NCBI RefSeq assembly: GCF_030272615.1
Contig: NC_081415.1
Coordinates: 369,339,667-369,403,666, forward strand
Reading direction: 5' to 3'
DNA from: Cryptomeria japonica
Taxonomy: Eukaryota > Streptophyta > Pinopsida > Cupressales > Cupressaceae
Length of the DNA stretch: 64,000 bases
Of this stretch, positions 35,211 to 48,582 are shown one piece after another. The notes under the pieces are model-generated. The model searched no databases and had not been told where the DNA came from. It worked only from the letters and a program-made list of their open reading frames with translations. The position numbers were made by a program, and so were the translations under genes. Positions within the stretch are counted from its first letter, which is position 1. Each line of letters opens with the position of its first letter.

Positions 35211-38085
35211 CTATCATGAGAATTGAGCAGAATTGGGGGGATATTATCCCTTACCCAGTCAGCACGGTCATCAGAGTTTATGGTTTGTTGGGGGAACCTC
35301 ATGTGTTACTTGTTAATGTCCCATTGAGATCAGGGTTTTCTGAAGTAATTTGGAAAATAGGTTGTATCCAGGATAAGGATTTGAGGGGTAAGGGCAAGGG
35401 AACTATCTTCCTTGATTACACTGTTATTCCATACTTTGCTATTATGGAAGGAGGGTATTTGCATTTTGATAAATGTTTTGCACCATATCACTTTGGGGTT
35501 GGTGTAGTTTGGCACAATGATCCAGAGGAGTTTTATAATCTTTTTTAGGGAAAGAATAAAAAGAGTTGCATTGCCTCTTGAACACCATTTTCCTAAAGAT
35601 GTAATCAGAAATGATTTTGATTTGTCTGCTCAAGATTGGAAGAAGGAGAGGTGGATAGATTTCAGAAAGCTATGGGAAATTGTACAAAAAATGGATCCAA
35701 GTTATGATCCATTGAGAAACTTCAATCCTTTCTATGCCAAAGTTAATTTTATTATGAATAATTTTGATGAGTTAATTATTGCTTTAAAAGAGAAGAAGAC
35801 CAAGCTTGAGGAGATTCATGATCAACAGATTGAGAAAAGAAATATACAATGGTCTACACCCATTTCACCTACAAATGCAACCATAATTCATCAAATGAGG
35901 ATGAAATAGCCCGACTCACCTCTTCCTTTACCTCACAAAATAGATAGGCTAGAAGAAACTAGACCTAGTTATGAGCCCCCTCCAAGGGGCGGTGTTGTAA
36001 TAAAAAGAGCAAGGGATGAGGAGAGTAGTGATGAGGATAGTGGTAGTGACAGTGGAAAGTTGGTGAGGAGGAAAGAAGAGAAAACAATGAGGGAAGAGCA
36101 AGCCCCAGAGATACAAGTTAGACCTTTGAGAGGGGTCCAGATCATTGATCTAGAAGACTTAGATAGAAGCCCCTCACCACCACATGTGCCTTCTTCGCCT
36201 CCCAAAAAAATTGAAGAACATGGAGGAGATCAACAAATGTAAGAACAACAGAATGAAGACACCATTGGAATTACAAATGCCAAAATGCAAATTGGTGTTC
36301 TTCCTGAGTCACCCACTTTGGAATTTGACATCACTCCTCTGGATATTCATGGAAGAGAATTAAGGGATGCTAGAAAGGAGGCAAGTGACAAATTTCTTGA
36401 GGATGAAGTTTTTGTGAGAAGCTTGACTTTCCTTCAAATGACGTGGAAAGTGAAAATGGATGAATACAAGAAGAGAAGTGCCAAGAGAATGGCGCAAAGG
36501 CTGGATAGGTCTGACCAAGAAAATCAAGAGGAGGTCAAGACTGAAATGATGGAAGAGTTCAATGCAATCACTGCAGATGAAGGCAGAAAGATTATAAATT
36601 AGGCTACTATCTTGATTCTGCCTGAATGGGAGATAGCTGATGCAGTGGCATTAGCTACTTGCGTATTGAATCGACTTGAATACTCATGTGTTCCACTCAA
36701 AAAACCATCCTGAGAGTATTCCTCTATCCAGGGTGACAAAGGTTATTTATTGCTCGGGACTTCTCATCATTGAATATCCATGTTGCAGGGTTGGTTGCCC
36801 CAACTACTACAATTAGAAAATCAAAAGGCCAACAATACAATGCAATAAAAGAAGCAAAGTTGGCACTCAAAGGATCAGATTTAGAGAGGATCATGCAACC
36901 TTGGCAATATGGTCACTAGAACAAGAGCCTAGGAGGCCTGATATAAATGATATAAATCCAAACCTGAAAGGAGGTCTCATTGTAAAGAGAGCCTCTGATA
37001 CATCAAATGTTGAAGCAGAAAAGTTAGTTGTTGATATGGCCAAATTGGCCCATGAAACTACAAAAAGAGAGGATAAGGAGAAGCAGGAATTAATGAAGAA
37101 GTTTGATAAATTTTTTAATGATTATAATGCAGTCCAACATAAATATGTGGAGGTGTAGACTAATATTCAGCTCCTTGAACAAAGACAACCAAGAGCACCC
37201 TCTTGAGCCCTTGCCATTACATCAATCCCATCAACATCCAAGTCTCTGCCAGTCTGACACATAGATGCATCAGTTCAGTTTGATAGTGAGATAGATATTC
37301 CTAAAATACCGCTAGTACCTTATGTTGATGATCATCCCAGGCCCACTAGATCTACTGATCCAACCAGAGCTCAAGTTTTAGAAAAGATTGATGAGTTGGA
37401 GAAAAAGTTGAAGGAGTCAGAAGATCAATCTGCCAGTAAGAAGAGAGAGATAGTCAACTCTATGTTGACTCATTTAAATGAGAAAGTGGACAGTAGACTG
37501 AATAGTGTTCATTCTTTATGTTCTTTATTGTTTAATGCTATTTAGAGTTTTGATAAAGATAAAGAGGTAGTAATCCCTTTGTTTAAAAAATAGTTACAGA
37601 GGGGAAACACGCTTAGAATAATGTCCATGGCTTCAAAGTACCATGCTGAGAGGCCACCAATACTTCAACCAACTTATTTATTGGTAAGATCAATGTAGGA
37701 AGCCCAAATGCTACCAGATAATATAGAAAGGAAAATAAGAGAGTTGATGAGAACTTTCAGCGAAATGAATGTGACACTTCTCCCTAGTATTGAGAATGAA
37801 AATGGGGAAATTAAACCTTTATAGTTATGGAAAGAAGAGGCAAAAAGTGTTATCAACACATAGGTGGACGTGATTTGTGATGATTTAGACACCGCCATGT
37901 TGGAGGACAACATGGATAAGATAATACACACAAGATCATTTTTTGAAACTTTTGAAAGGGAGGAAAATCAAGTAGCAATTAAGTACATTCCCTACAGGGA
38001 AAAAGTTGACAAGTTTATGATTTTAAAATGGCTTCCAGATGAGGAATATGATGAATGGAGTAATATCTATTTGAAGGATGAATGA
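35211..38085 (+). pseudogene. LTR-encoded protein of unknown function, C-terminal part
   Basis: Continuation, in phase across the TatA insertion, of the frame begun at 1458. Readable segments include MRIEQNWGDIIPYPV, DYTVIPYFAIMEGGY, FAPYHFGVGVVWHNDPEEF, a lysine/glutamate-rich coiled-coil-like stretch (ELIIALKEKKTKLEEIHDQQ), an acidic-basic region, and a C-terminus WLPDEEYDEWSNIYLKDE ending at 38085. At least ten stops or shifts interrupt it. With the N-terminal part the protein would exceed 1,200 residues. No known domain is recognised. The 3' LTR copy lacks the middle ~2.6 kb. Confidence 0.6.
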
Positions 38086-39389
38086 GGACATCAATTAGTT
38101 AGTTAGTTAACTATGTGATGTGGAAATCTGGCAGATAGTTTTGGTTCTATGCAACGGTCACTTTTTGGACATGAGCAGTAAAAGAGGTGGGCCCTTCCCA
38201 AATATTTATTGACAACAACAAAAGGTAAAGGAATGCATAAAGTGTAATGATAAATCAGTTGCAAATATTTTGGTCTTGGTTGTGAAATTCCTTAAATGGA
38301 ATATTTTGTAACTAAATTGTAGGTAACTGATCATTTTTGAATGAAAGGTGTCTCCTCTGTCTTGTAGCTTATTCTTCTCCCTTATTTCTAAAAAAGGGAA
38401 TTCAAGGCCAAGAGAAAGGGTTCCGAATTTGGTTTATGTACTTAGTAATTTTGAAAATTCTCAGAGTCATAAGGTTCCTATAGAAAATCTTAGTTGAAAG
38501 TGAGAAATTTTAAGGATTTTGGAAAGAAATAGATCAGAGTTGCATGTCTAGCTTTTTCTTACAGGTTCTTGAAGGAGTTATGTGTAAATGGTCTTTATTA
38601 CAGAGATAGAAAAAGGAAATATAATTCTGATTTATTTCTCTCCTTTGTGCAATTCTATTGTCTTTTGAAGGAAATGTGATTAAGGATTTCTTTTATTCAG
38701 TGCACTGTTGTGGTGTATGTACTTTATATTCCTTCTTTGATCTAAGGGGTCAATTAAAATGCTTGAGTAGAATTGAAGAGTGATAGGACTTGTTCATGGA
38801 TTTGATAAGTAGTCTAGATTAGGGTTGTAGATGGAAAATGCTGTAAGGAAATATTTTCTCAAGATCTGAATGCTACTAGATTAATTCTGTTGTAACTCAT
38901 TTATATATGTTGAGATCAAGTGCCCAATAGAGAGAGGTACTGATCATAGTTTGTCACGAGTCCTTACCGTTATTTCTAAGCTCTATTCATATGTGTTTGT
39001 TGCATAACTGATTATCATCAAGTAATACTTTCATTTTATATGTACTATTGTGTGTTTTGTCCATCTCAAGCTCCATCTAGGTTGAGGATCATTGAAGGAA
39101 TAACCATCCTTGAGAATTCTCCCTATTGTTGAGCCCATATCTGATATTTTCTACTTAATTTTGGTGAAGGTATAAATATGACATAGAGATTATAAGTTCA
39201 TGAAAGGATCACCCACCTAGGTTTTGCAGAGCCCAAAGTGTAGAAGGATAAGAAGTAATCCTTGTCATATGTTGGTCCAAGTCCTTGGAGATTTTGAATA
39301 GTTGAAGTTGGCTTCTCCTCTGATAAATCTGAAGAATCAACTTGGTTTCTACCTACTTGCAGTGTAAACCCCAATTTGGTGCACCAACA
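35211..39389 (+). repeat. 5' LTR of TatB, right part
   Basis: Continues the LTR interrupted at 2522. It ends GCACCAACA at 39389, followed after AAAA by a PBS-like TGGTGACTCTGCTAGGG. The non-coding end (38086-39389) matches 52911-54225 closely and includes a possible promoter region; where the other copy has TATAAAAG, this copy reads TAAAAAAG. Confidence 0.85.
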
Positions 39390-39509
39390 AAAATGGTGAC
39401 TCTGCTAGGGATAGTTGTCTAAAATCTCTGGTTAGAAAAGATTGAATCATCATATTGGTTGAGATTACCCCATACAAGCCACCAACAAAAATGGTGACTC
39501 TGCTAGGGA
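39382..39509 (+). repeat. Duplicated LTR-end/PBS unit of TatB
   Basis: A perfect 30-bp direct repeat occurs at 39382-39411 and 39480-39509, 98 bp apart. It contains the last eight LTR bases (CACCAACA) and the PBS-like TGGTGACTCTGCTAGGG. The first copy is contiguous with the LTR. Confidence 0.9.
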
Positions 39510-39817
39510 ACAATGCATAGTTGCAGTCGATTGTGTTGTCCATTTAGAAAATTGCGTTGAAACTATATCGCATTTATGTGACTTGAAGGTTGAGTCCATG
39601 TTTTGTGTTTCTAGTTCATGTTCTTGATTGTAAAGGTGTTCTACATTTGTTAAAAGGATTTTCCTATTTGTAAACAAGGTTCATAAATCTCTCTCAAAGA
39701 GTATTGGATACTGATTTATTTGGTATCCTGAAATAATTTGGGTGGCGACTCTGAAATCTCTATGCCAGTGCATGTATTTTGCAAATTTCAAATAACTCTT
39801 TGAAGGATTTTATCGCT

Positions 39818-42000
39818 ATGAGTAAAACTAAGAACACCAAAGGTTACATCCAGATACATCCTGAGGAAGGATTAGAAGAACTTCCTACAGTTGCATTGAG
39901 GATTGCAATACAAAGAAACACAAAAAGAAGAAATTCTCCCTTGTCATGTAAACCTAAGCACAAGAATGCAAGTAAGTCATCCTTGCATCCTGTTTCTGAA
40001 GTTCATACAACTTCTTCTAAAAGTTATGGATTAGATAGCATGGGATTTTTTTATTCTTTGTTTAAAATACCTATACAAGAAGAAGTACAACAACAAAATA
40101 AGGAGGTTACTTAGGTTCAATATTCACAAAAGAAAAGAGGTCAGAGTAGAAGTAGAAGTCATTGAGATAGTAATATTAGTGTACCTCCTCCTCTTGGCCC
40201 TAGGACATAACTTCCTTATAATTTTGAATCAACCTAGGAACAAGGAGATGCTAACCTAATAGATTTAGGTGATACTTCTAGATCTGAAATAACTTTGCCA
40301 GATCCTGAAGAGGTTTTTGGTGATATAAGCATATTAAAGAAAGAACTCCAAGAATAAATTGACTTGAGAAAAATAAAATAAAATGAGAAGGAGTCTGAAC
40401 TTATGAACACTGTGATTGAGAGGGACAACTTAATGAGGCAACTAGCTACATTGAAGGCTTTGAATTATGAGCAAGTTAAGACTAATGTTGAGGGTCCTAT
40501 TCTAAGAGAAATTCTAGACAGGAAATCCAAACATGCTATAAAAGAAAATCCTAGGAGCCTTGCTGATAGACAAAAGCTAGTAGGTCCCAGTCAGTTGAAT
40601 GGTTAGATTCCCAAGTTAGACCACGACAAGGGAAAGCAAAGGGTGTCTAGAGTCAAAATAAATGATCAAAAGGCCCCCATTGTCTTGGATTAGAGCCATG
40701 GGTTGTCTCAAATAGATGATGAATTAGGAAGGGCTAGGATAGAAAGTGAGACTCATGCAAAAGAGTTAAAGAGAATTGAGATGGAAGCTTCAATTGAAGA
40801 AATGAGAAGGAAAATTGGTTTCCTGAAAATGTCATCATTAAATGATGCTTCCTTCACCATTGGTCCAGTAGATTTGATTCCCACAGCTATACCAAATATC
40901 GGTACTCCTACTCAAATTATTCAGGGTACTCAAAGGATTCGAGTTGCTACTGGGATTGGTAATGGAACAAAAATGACTGGAACTGGTGCAATTAATAATG
41001 TTGTAGGACAAGCTACTACTAGGCAGTTCTAGAGAAGACCTATCCACCTAGAAAGGTATAGGCAATTGTGTTTCAATGAGATACCAGGGTATTCTAATAT
41101 AGTCTTGAATGAGTTGAGGGACAAGATAAATAAGTTTGCAGGAAATAATATTATCACAGGTGAGGAACATCTGAGAGCCTTCATAGATAAATTAAATGAC
41201 TATGAAGTGGAGCATGAAGATGTTGGTATGAAACTTTGTACAGTCTTTGACTGAGGATGCCAGGGATTGGTATAGAGGGTTACCAAATGGAAGCATTAAT
41301 TCTTGGGAAGGGTTCAAAAATAGCTTCAAGGAGCAATATGGTGACAAAAAAAATGCAAGTTTCATGTTGAATGAGTTCAACAATACCAAGAAGTCACAAA
41401 ATGAAACTGTCACTGATTTCAACATAAGATTTCAAAAGGCTATGCATAATTTATTTCAGGTTCTAAGGTTAGACGATAATGTTTGTCTACCCACATATGT
41501 AAATGCATTTGATGCTAAAATGACATATATCTTAAGGGATAAAGATCTTGAGAATCTGAGAGATGCATTCAGGATTGCCATAAATATTGAAGGGAATAGG
41601 AGAGATTTAGGCAAGCTTGGTAGAAGAGAAGATCCCAGGTTCTCCAAGATTGAAAAGGATAAAATGGAAAAACCTTTGGGATTAAAGCCAAAGGAAGAAG
41701 ACAAGTGGGATAAGGTGCTCAACACCTTGAAGGATCTTAAGTTGACTATTGCAAAAAATGATAAGGGTGTTGCACCAAAAAAGCAATAGTTCAACAAATT
41801 TAACAGATCTCCAAGGCTACAAAATCATCCTTACAACATAAATTGGAAGGATGGGAAGCCGGTTTAGCAACAACAAAGGAATAAATAGGAGCAACAAAAT
41901 ATTGATCTATTGCAGAAACATATAGTAAATTTTGTTGAAGATACACCTTGGTGTATTTCTTGTCAATCACCTCATTCGCTTGAGTATTGTGCTGTTGCAT
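39818..42000 (+). pseudogene. TatB Gag, broken
   Basis: ATG at 39818 (MSKTKNTKGYIQIHPEEG) begins a long basic/acidic N-terminal region. The Gag capsid domain at about 41060-41600 reads HLRAFIDKLNDYEVE, then after a one-base shift near 41240 LTEDARDWYRGLPNGSINSW, FKNSFKEQYGDKKN and VTDFNIRFQKAMHNL. The nucleocapsid motif near 41955-41993 is CISCQSPHSLEYC, with C-x2-C-x3-H-x4-C spacing, one residue short of the usual knuckle. Many stops (TAG near 40112, 40163, 40240, 40606, 40692, 41030 and 41787). Packages element RNA when intact. Confidence 0.88.
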
Positions 42001-43205
42001 AATTTATTTCTGCCAATGATGAGATACAAGAAGATGAAGAAGAAAATTTTGAAGATGACAATGTAGATTGTCTTATGACTACTTCTTACTTAGGGGAAGT
42101 CAAATACTTCTCTGATACTGAGACTCAGGACTTGGATGTGGATTATCAAAGGTGAAGGAATGAATCATATCATCAAATTTTTTCTGATGATGAATTATGT
42201 GTTGATGAACAAGTATGTAATGTTGCACAAGGAGAAGACATTGTATCTTTGAGAAGACCTTCAAACCAGGAGATTGCTCGAATAACAGCTGCTATGGCAG
42301 CCCAAGTCAAAAGTAGTTACCAACTGAGAAACAAAATAGTTGGTGAAGATCAAGGTAAGCCTTCTGGTTTATTCATTAAGGAAATGAAGAATAAAGGTTA
42401 GGAGGTCAAAGAAAATAAATCAAAGAAAGATGCGGTCAATAAAAATGAATGGGCTATGAAGGTTGAAATTGCAAAGCTCAATGAGGAGGTTGCTTCACCC
42501 AAAGTGAAGACAAAAATGGTAGAAAATCCTACTGGGCCTATTGGACAAAAATTGAAGTAGAAACCAAATGTTGAAAGCAACAAGTTGAAGAAACATGAAG
42601 AAAAATTAGGTATGTCCCTTGAATTTCCAAAATACACACCTGTTGACATGTTTCAATTTCTTTCACAAATTACATTCAAAATTCCTTTACAAGAAATACT
42701 TAGAATAGATGAACATAAGGGGAAATCCATGGCTTGGGTTAAGGGTGTTTCTCATTCTGCCAAAATGGGATGTACGAGCATCATTTCTAATGTAAAGGAA
42801 CAAGCGTGTAAAAATGAGGCAAAAGATAAAGAGTTAGAGGGAATGGTTTCTTAGATTCCCCAAATTTATCTTGGGGATATAGTGGATGAATCCTTAGAAA
42901 ATGTAGATCCCTTCTTTTTGAGTGTGATCATTAATGGAGGGGTGTTAAAAAATTGTATGATTTATTCTGGGGCCTCAAATAATGTTATGCCAGTAAGGAT
43001 AATGCAAGCTATGGGTCTAAATGTAGATACCCCTTAGGGTATATGTTGTGGTATGGACCCAAGAGAGGTACCTGTGATAGGAACTATAAGAGCATTGCCT
43101 TATAAGCTTGCAACCTTCACTGAGAAGGATTTGACTGTGATTATTTTAGTTGTGGGCATCCCACCTCACTATGGGACGTTGTTATCCAAAAAATAGAGTT
43201 CTTCT
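42001..43205 (+). pseudogene. TatB protease region
   Basis: An acidic/lysine-rich linker (with FPKYTPVDMFQFLSQITFKI) precedes a retropepsin-like domain: FFLSVIINGGVLKNCMIYSG, ASNNVMPVRIMQAMGL, and EKDLTVIILVVGIPPHYG. The active-site aspartate of the usual I-D-S-G-A-S is replaced by tyrosine (a GAT-to-TAT change) near 42962, so it could not cleave. Several stops are present. Confidence 0.82.
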
Positions 43206-43803
43206 ATGGGGGGAGGTTTACAATGTGATCTATCATATGCAACTTTTTGTATTGATGGTAAAAGTGTAAAAGTTGCAAGGGAGTCAAGGGTGTCATATAT
43301 GATGGTACATGAGAGGAACTTTGATCAAGACATGATGTTTTTCATAGACACTAACATCAATGCCTTTAGAATTGAAGATACCCCACAAGAAGAAAAGGAA
43401 CAACCTGCACCAATGGAGACAGAAGCAAAGAACCCATCGAATGATAACAATTTATGGACTATGTATTTCGATGGGGATATCTCTAAGGAAGGCTCTGGTG
43501 CATGAGTATTATTCATCTCACCTAATGAAAAAATGTTTAAGTTTTCTTTTACTCTATCTTTTGCATGCACAAATAATGTGGCAGAGTATGAGGCATTATT
43601 ATTAGGATTGAGACTAGTCGAGAAGCATGGGATAAAGAGTCTCAAGGTTATTGGAGATTCTGAGTTAGTCATATCCCAGATTAGATAAAAATATGCATCA
43701 AAGAACAAGAGGTTGAAGCAGTACAAAAATGTTGTATGGGATGAGATTAAATTTTTGATGCATTTAACATTGTCTAGAAAAAAAGGAGCCATAACAGGAT
43801 GAT
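43206..43803 (+). pseudogene. TatB RNase H located before RT
   Basis: From about 43450 the frame reads LWTMYFDGDISKEGSGA, a stop, VLFISPNEK, then NNVAEYEALLLGLRL and KVIGDSELVISQI. This matches the archaeal-type RNase H of TatA (catalytic D, E, D visible) far better than the RT-attached RNase H. It lies between protease and RT; in TatA the comparable domain lies after RT. The stretch before it (CDLSYATFCIDGKSVKVARE) is linker. Confidence 0.87.
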
Positions 43804-44726
43804 GAACTTACTGGCTAATATTGCTCTAAGGCCAAAATATATAACTTTTGCAAGAATCTCAAAGATTGAGGTTCAAACTAGGCCATCAGTCCCTAACAAC
43901 ATTGAAAATTGGTAGGTTTTCAATGATGATGATGATATTAAGAGATTTTTAACTTGTATAGAGTAGTATGAAGGTCAGGAGATTGATTTTGGTGCCTTTG
44001 TATAGACAAATGGTGGAAAAGAAACAGTCTTTGGGAATTGAAGTAATCCAATTGAGGACTAATAAGATCCCCAAAGGGCTGGTAGTATTGGAAAGGGTGT
44101 CTGACAATCAAGATAAGGCAAAGACTGCCATTGCTACCTCGCACCCTAAAGATTTGGAGGAAATAAACCTTGGGACAAAGGGAGGCCCAAAAAAGGTATA
44201 CATTGGGAAGAAGATGTCACCAAAGGTGAGGAAAATGTTGATTGACATATTAAGAAAATATAGGCATGTTTTTGCTTGGTCATACGATGATTTAAAGGCT
44301 TATAGGGAAGACTTGTTTTAGCATGAAATCCCTTTTGAGGAAGGGGCTAAGCCTTTTAGACAAAAGAAAAAGCCAATCAATCCAACCTTGGTGCCTAAGA
44401 TGCAAGAATAATTAGTTAAGCTAAGTGATGCTGGAATTATAAAGCCTATTAGACATTCATCATGGGTGTCAAAATTGGTGCCCATGAGAAAGAAAAATGG
44501 AGAAATCAGATTGTATGTTGATTTTAGGAATTTGAATATATCTCCATTAAAAGATAACTATCCATTGCCTAATATGGAGGCAATGTTGCAAAGGGTCATA
44601 GGTTGTGAACTTCTATCCATGATGGATGGATTTTTTAGGTTACAATTAAGTAATGGTTAAAGAGTTAGAGCAATTCAAAATAATAATCACCACACCATGG
44701 GGAACATATGTTTATGTAAAAATGCC
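43804..44726 (+). pseudogene. TatB reverse transcriptase, N-terminal part
   Basis: The lead-in MSPKVRKMLIDILRKYRHVF and AWSYDDLKAY are typical of the region just before gypsy RT. They are followed by KPFRQKKKPINPTLVPKMQE, VSKLVPMRKKNGEIRLYVDF, LKDNYPLPNMEAMLQRV and LLSMMDGFFRLQLSNG. After a frame change TTPWGTYVYVKMP is broken by the insertion at 44727. Stops at 44319 and in KMQE*. The catalytic YxDD box should follow but is missing downstream. Confidence 0.9.
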
Positions 44727-44819
44727 TGTAATAACCCACCATAATTAACTCAACAAAACTGACCATTTTTTTTTTTTCATGTTTAATTTAATCATTATGT
44801 TTGATTCAATTGCATACTC

Positions 44820-44970
44820 TGGGCATCCATCCATTTGGATTAGGCATTCATCCATCCGGGATGAGCATCTAACCATACGGGTTAGGCATTTGTCCATACA
44901 GGACATAAGATTTCATCTATCCAATACGGGATAGGCATCTACCCATACAGGTTAGGCATCTATCCAATCG
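44820..44970 (+). repeat. Minisatellite, ~22-26 bp unit
   Basis: About seven degenerate copies of a unit like GGCATCTACCCATACGGGTTA, the middle alternating between a CATCCGGGAT and a CATACAGGTT form. Confidence 0.85.
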
Positions 44971-46077
44971 GGATAGGAGGTGCTTTGGCCAGAGACTTAG
45001 ACTCATCGGGACCATTCGGGTCCTGAGCCACTCACTAAGTACTACACTCTTCTAACAAAAGTGCACTGAGGTCGCTGTCCTTAGGAGTAATTAAATAACA
45101 TAATACAAGCTTGAGTTCTACCTTGAAATTTGGCTTAAAGCCTCGGGAAGTCAAGTGAATCCATACGGGATTCCTTCTGAGTATGCATTGAATTACTTTT
45201 TCCATTTTAATTATCTTTCAAATTTGGATTCTTACTCAATCCTTCCTTACCAAGCCTTGACCCGACCCACGAACGCCTGAGTATGAGGGAGAACTCCATC
45301 CCAAGACTGCCTACATACCTATTTCAGCATGGGATCAAGGCATAAAGTATGTAGTTCTATTTTCTACTCTATGGTTTGATGTAAACTAATTAGTGGGTAC
45401 ACAACCCTTTCTAGGGTCAATGTCCCAAACAGTTTCTCTGCAGTTGCTACCCATGATGGTAGCGCTTAGGCAAAGGCTCAAGATGGCCTATTGCTTGTGG
45501 CCTAAAACAACTAGATCCTAATTCTTATCATGAGTGTCACCCTTGACCAATTGTCAATCGACAACAATTCTTTGAGATTAAATCAATTTTAAAAAAGCAT
45601 TTCACTCATCATCCCTATAGGGGTTTACTATAGTTTAACTCAGCGAATGAAAGATCATTTTAGAATTATCTTATTAAATTATCGATCCAAGGGGGATTAC
45701 CTACCCCTTGGATTTTAATTTCCAAGTGTCCCTTATTACTCCCTGACGATTTATAGGGACAATGCCATAGACATCATTGATGTAGCTTTATTAGGCATTA
45801 AGTGTAGTAGTTCAACACGACGACATTACCCATAAGCGTGACCCAGAGGCATTGTATATACTGAACGCTACTAGGTTTTGGTTTTCCAACTTCCTTTATT
45901 TAATTTTCTAACTTATGATAAACATCATGCTTGAAAAATAATTATAATTTAGACATTGCAAAGCTCAATTACTTGAAATAACTACTTGATGAATTACATG
46001 GAATAAAAACCATAACTAACATTATTTATTATTCAAAACTTGAAATATAACTTTGCATAATAATAACAATTAGGAAA
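44971..46077. other. Non-coding interior of the insertion
   Basis: About 1.1 kb of sequence without an open frame of interest, moderately AT-rich, with no repeats that I could see. Confidence 0.5.
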
Positions 46078-46222
46078 CTTGCATGGAGATGGAAACGCCA
46101 ATAAATGTAATTAATCTATAAGTAATTTGCATGTTATAAGAATAGTGCAACTTGCATGAAACATCAATAAATGTAATTAATCTACAAGTAATTTGAATGT
46201 TATAAGAATAGTGCAACTTGCG
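46078..46222 (+). repeat. Two tandem copies of a ~75-bp unit
   Basis: The unit contains CAATAAATGTAATTAATCTA and ends in AATAGTGCAACTTGC; the two copies differ by a few bases and a small indel. Confidence 0.8.
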
Positions 46223-46631
46223 TGCATAATTAAGCAATGCATGATTCCTATGGTCATAGGTTCCAAAAATAGCGATTAATTTAGTCATTAGATTCAAATC
46301 ATGATAATGTGCAATAATTGCTTTTCAATGAGTCCAAATACCAACTAAGTAACCCAACGAATTTTAAGTAGTTTTCCAATTATAAAATTTAATACAATTT
46401 TAACTTACAATTTGAAAATTGCAAAAAGGGAATTTAATTATTATTATAAATTTCCTAAGGCAATTATACAATTTAATTTACATTTGGAAAAGGAAATAAA
46501 ATATATATATATATATACTTTTCAAAAATTACCTACAACCTTTTTATTAACAAAAAAGAATATAACAATAGCCGCATTTTATAGTGGTATTATTGTTTTG
46601 AAAAAAAATTAAAGAGGGGGAGTACGTGGGA

Positions 46632-46708
46632 GTGGGACCCACGGGTCCCATCACCACTGCGGGTCTGCGGAAGCAGGCCCACAGTGGTGAGGGGACCCCA
46701 TGGTCCCC
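46632..46708. repeat. Cluster of three adjacent GC-rich hairpins
   Basis: Hairpin 1 is TGGGACCC/GGGTCCCA at 46633-46650. Hairpin 2 pairs CACCACTGCGGGTCTGC (46652-46668) with 46673-46689 around a GGAA loop, with 15 Watson-Crick pairs, one wobble and one mismatch. Hairpin 3 is GGGGACC/GGTCCCC at 46691-46708 with loop CCAT. They are back to back in otherwise very AT-rich DNA. Confidence 0.92.
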
Positions 46709-46856
46709 TCCACTTCCCTATGGTTACAATAACCGTCGGCTCTACCCCGCACGCCGCCCGATACCCAAAAATGATTTTTGAGAATATGACCTTTGCAATT
46801 TTTAATACATTTTATCATTCAAAATAAATTTAATGTATTTTATCATTCGAAATAAA

Positions 46857-47339
<483 letters not shown>

Positions 47340-47597
47340 TTTTCATTTCCAATTATTTGATGATATGTATATGTAAACAAAAAAAAGGAGTATTTATTTA
47401 TGAAAATAAGAGCATGAGTAAAATAGATAATTCAACAATTGTTTTAGATTGATTTTATAGTAAACAGGAGGTTAATATTTCCAGTATTCATAGGGGAATA
47501 GAGAGTTTATTTCTAGTATTGACAGGGAGGTTGTTTATTCAGCTAATATTCACAGAGAATTCTTGTTCATCTCACAGGGAGATTTATCTAACTAATA

Positions 47598-47685
47598 ATC
47601 ATAGAGAGAGATTTAAAATAATCATAGAGATATTTAAAATAATCACAGAGAGATTTAAAATAATCATAGAGAGATTTAAGAATGA
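47598..47685 (+). repeat. Short tandem array, ~21-bp unit
   Basis: Four copies of a unit like AATCATAGAGAGATTTAAA, differing at one to three bases. Confidence 0.88.
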
Positions 47686-48582
47686 GATTCAAATTTCCAT
47701 TCGAGAAACCAGAGAGATGAATTAGAGGGGAAAAAATAAAGATTCAAATCACACAGGGAAAAATTTTAATCTCAGAAAGAGAGATTTTAAACAAATAAAA
47801 GAATATGATTTTCTTTTTGCTAAAATCTTTGAGAAAAAAAAAAGAAAGATCATGTGCATATTTTCTTAAGGGAAATAAAATAAATAAATGACTATCTTTT
47901 ACATGCACTATATGGAAGCATTATCATTATTATTTATCCCCCAATAAAAGATTTAAAATCTAATAAAAGAATTTCTTTATATATAAAGGAAGATCTATAA
48001 CTATTTTTTGAAAATACAAATTCCTCATAAGTGAATGTGAAGTAACAAGGAGAGAACCTGGTTTATCGAGCTTGATGTTGAATCCACTGGTTATCCTTTT
48101 GACCCTTCCTTGCAACTTGAGAGAAATCCTTCAAACAACAACTTAAAATTCCTGCAACAAAAAATGAGACTACCAAAGAAGATCTACTTCTAAAACTTGG
48201 GAAAATCCACTCCCTTCTCTGAAACTTGCATATAATTTTATAAGAAAATTCCCTCCATTCCACTATCTAGAAAATTTAATTAAAAAGGAGATTCTTTTCC
48301 AATATTGGACTCATGCAAATTGATTAAACTTGGTGGGGGAGTTACATGCAAGGTGGTGGAGAATCCTCTAGAAGCTTCTTATTCTTCCTACAACATGTGC
48401 CAAAATTGGGAGTGGAAAATAAATAAATAATAATAATGTATATTCTCCAAGTGTGTGTGTGTGTGTGTATTATTATTTTCATTCTTTTTATAACATTTAT
48501 TCAATCATTTAAATAGCTTATCCAAAAATATAATAGAATTGTATTTAAATAAAAGGTGATAAAGGAGGGTTGTGATAATGCC

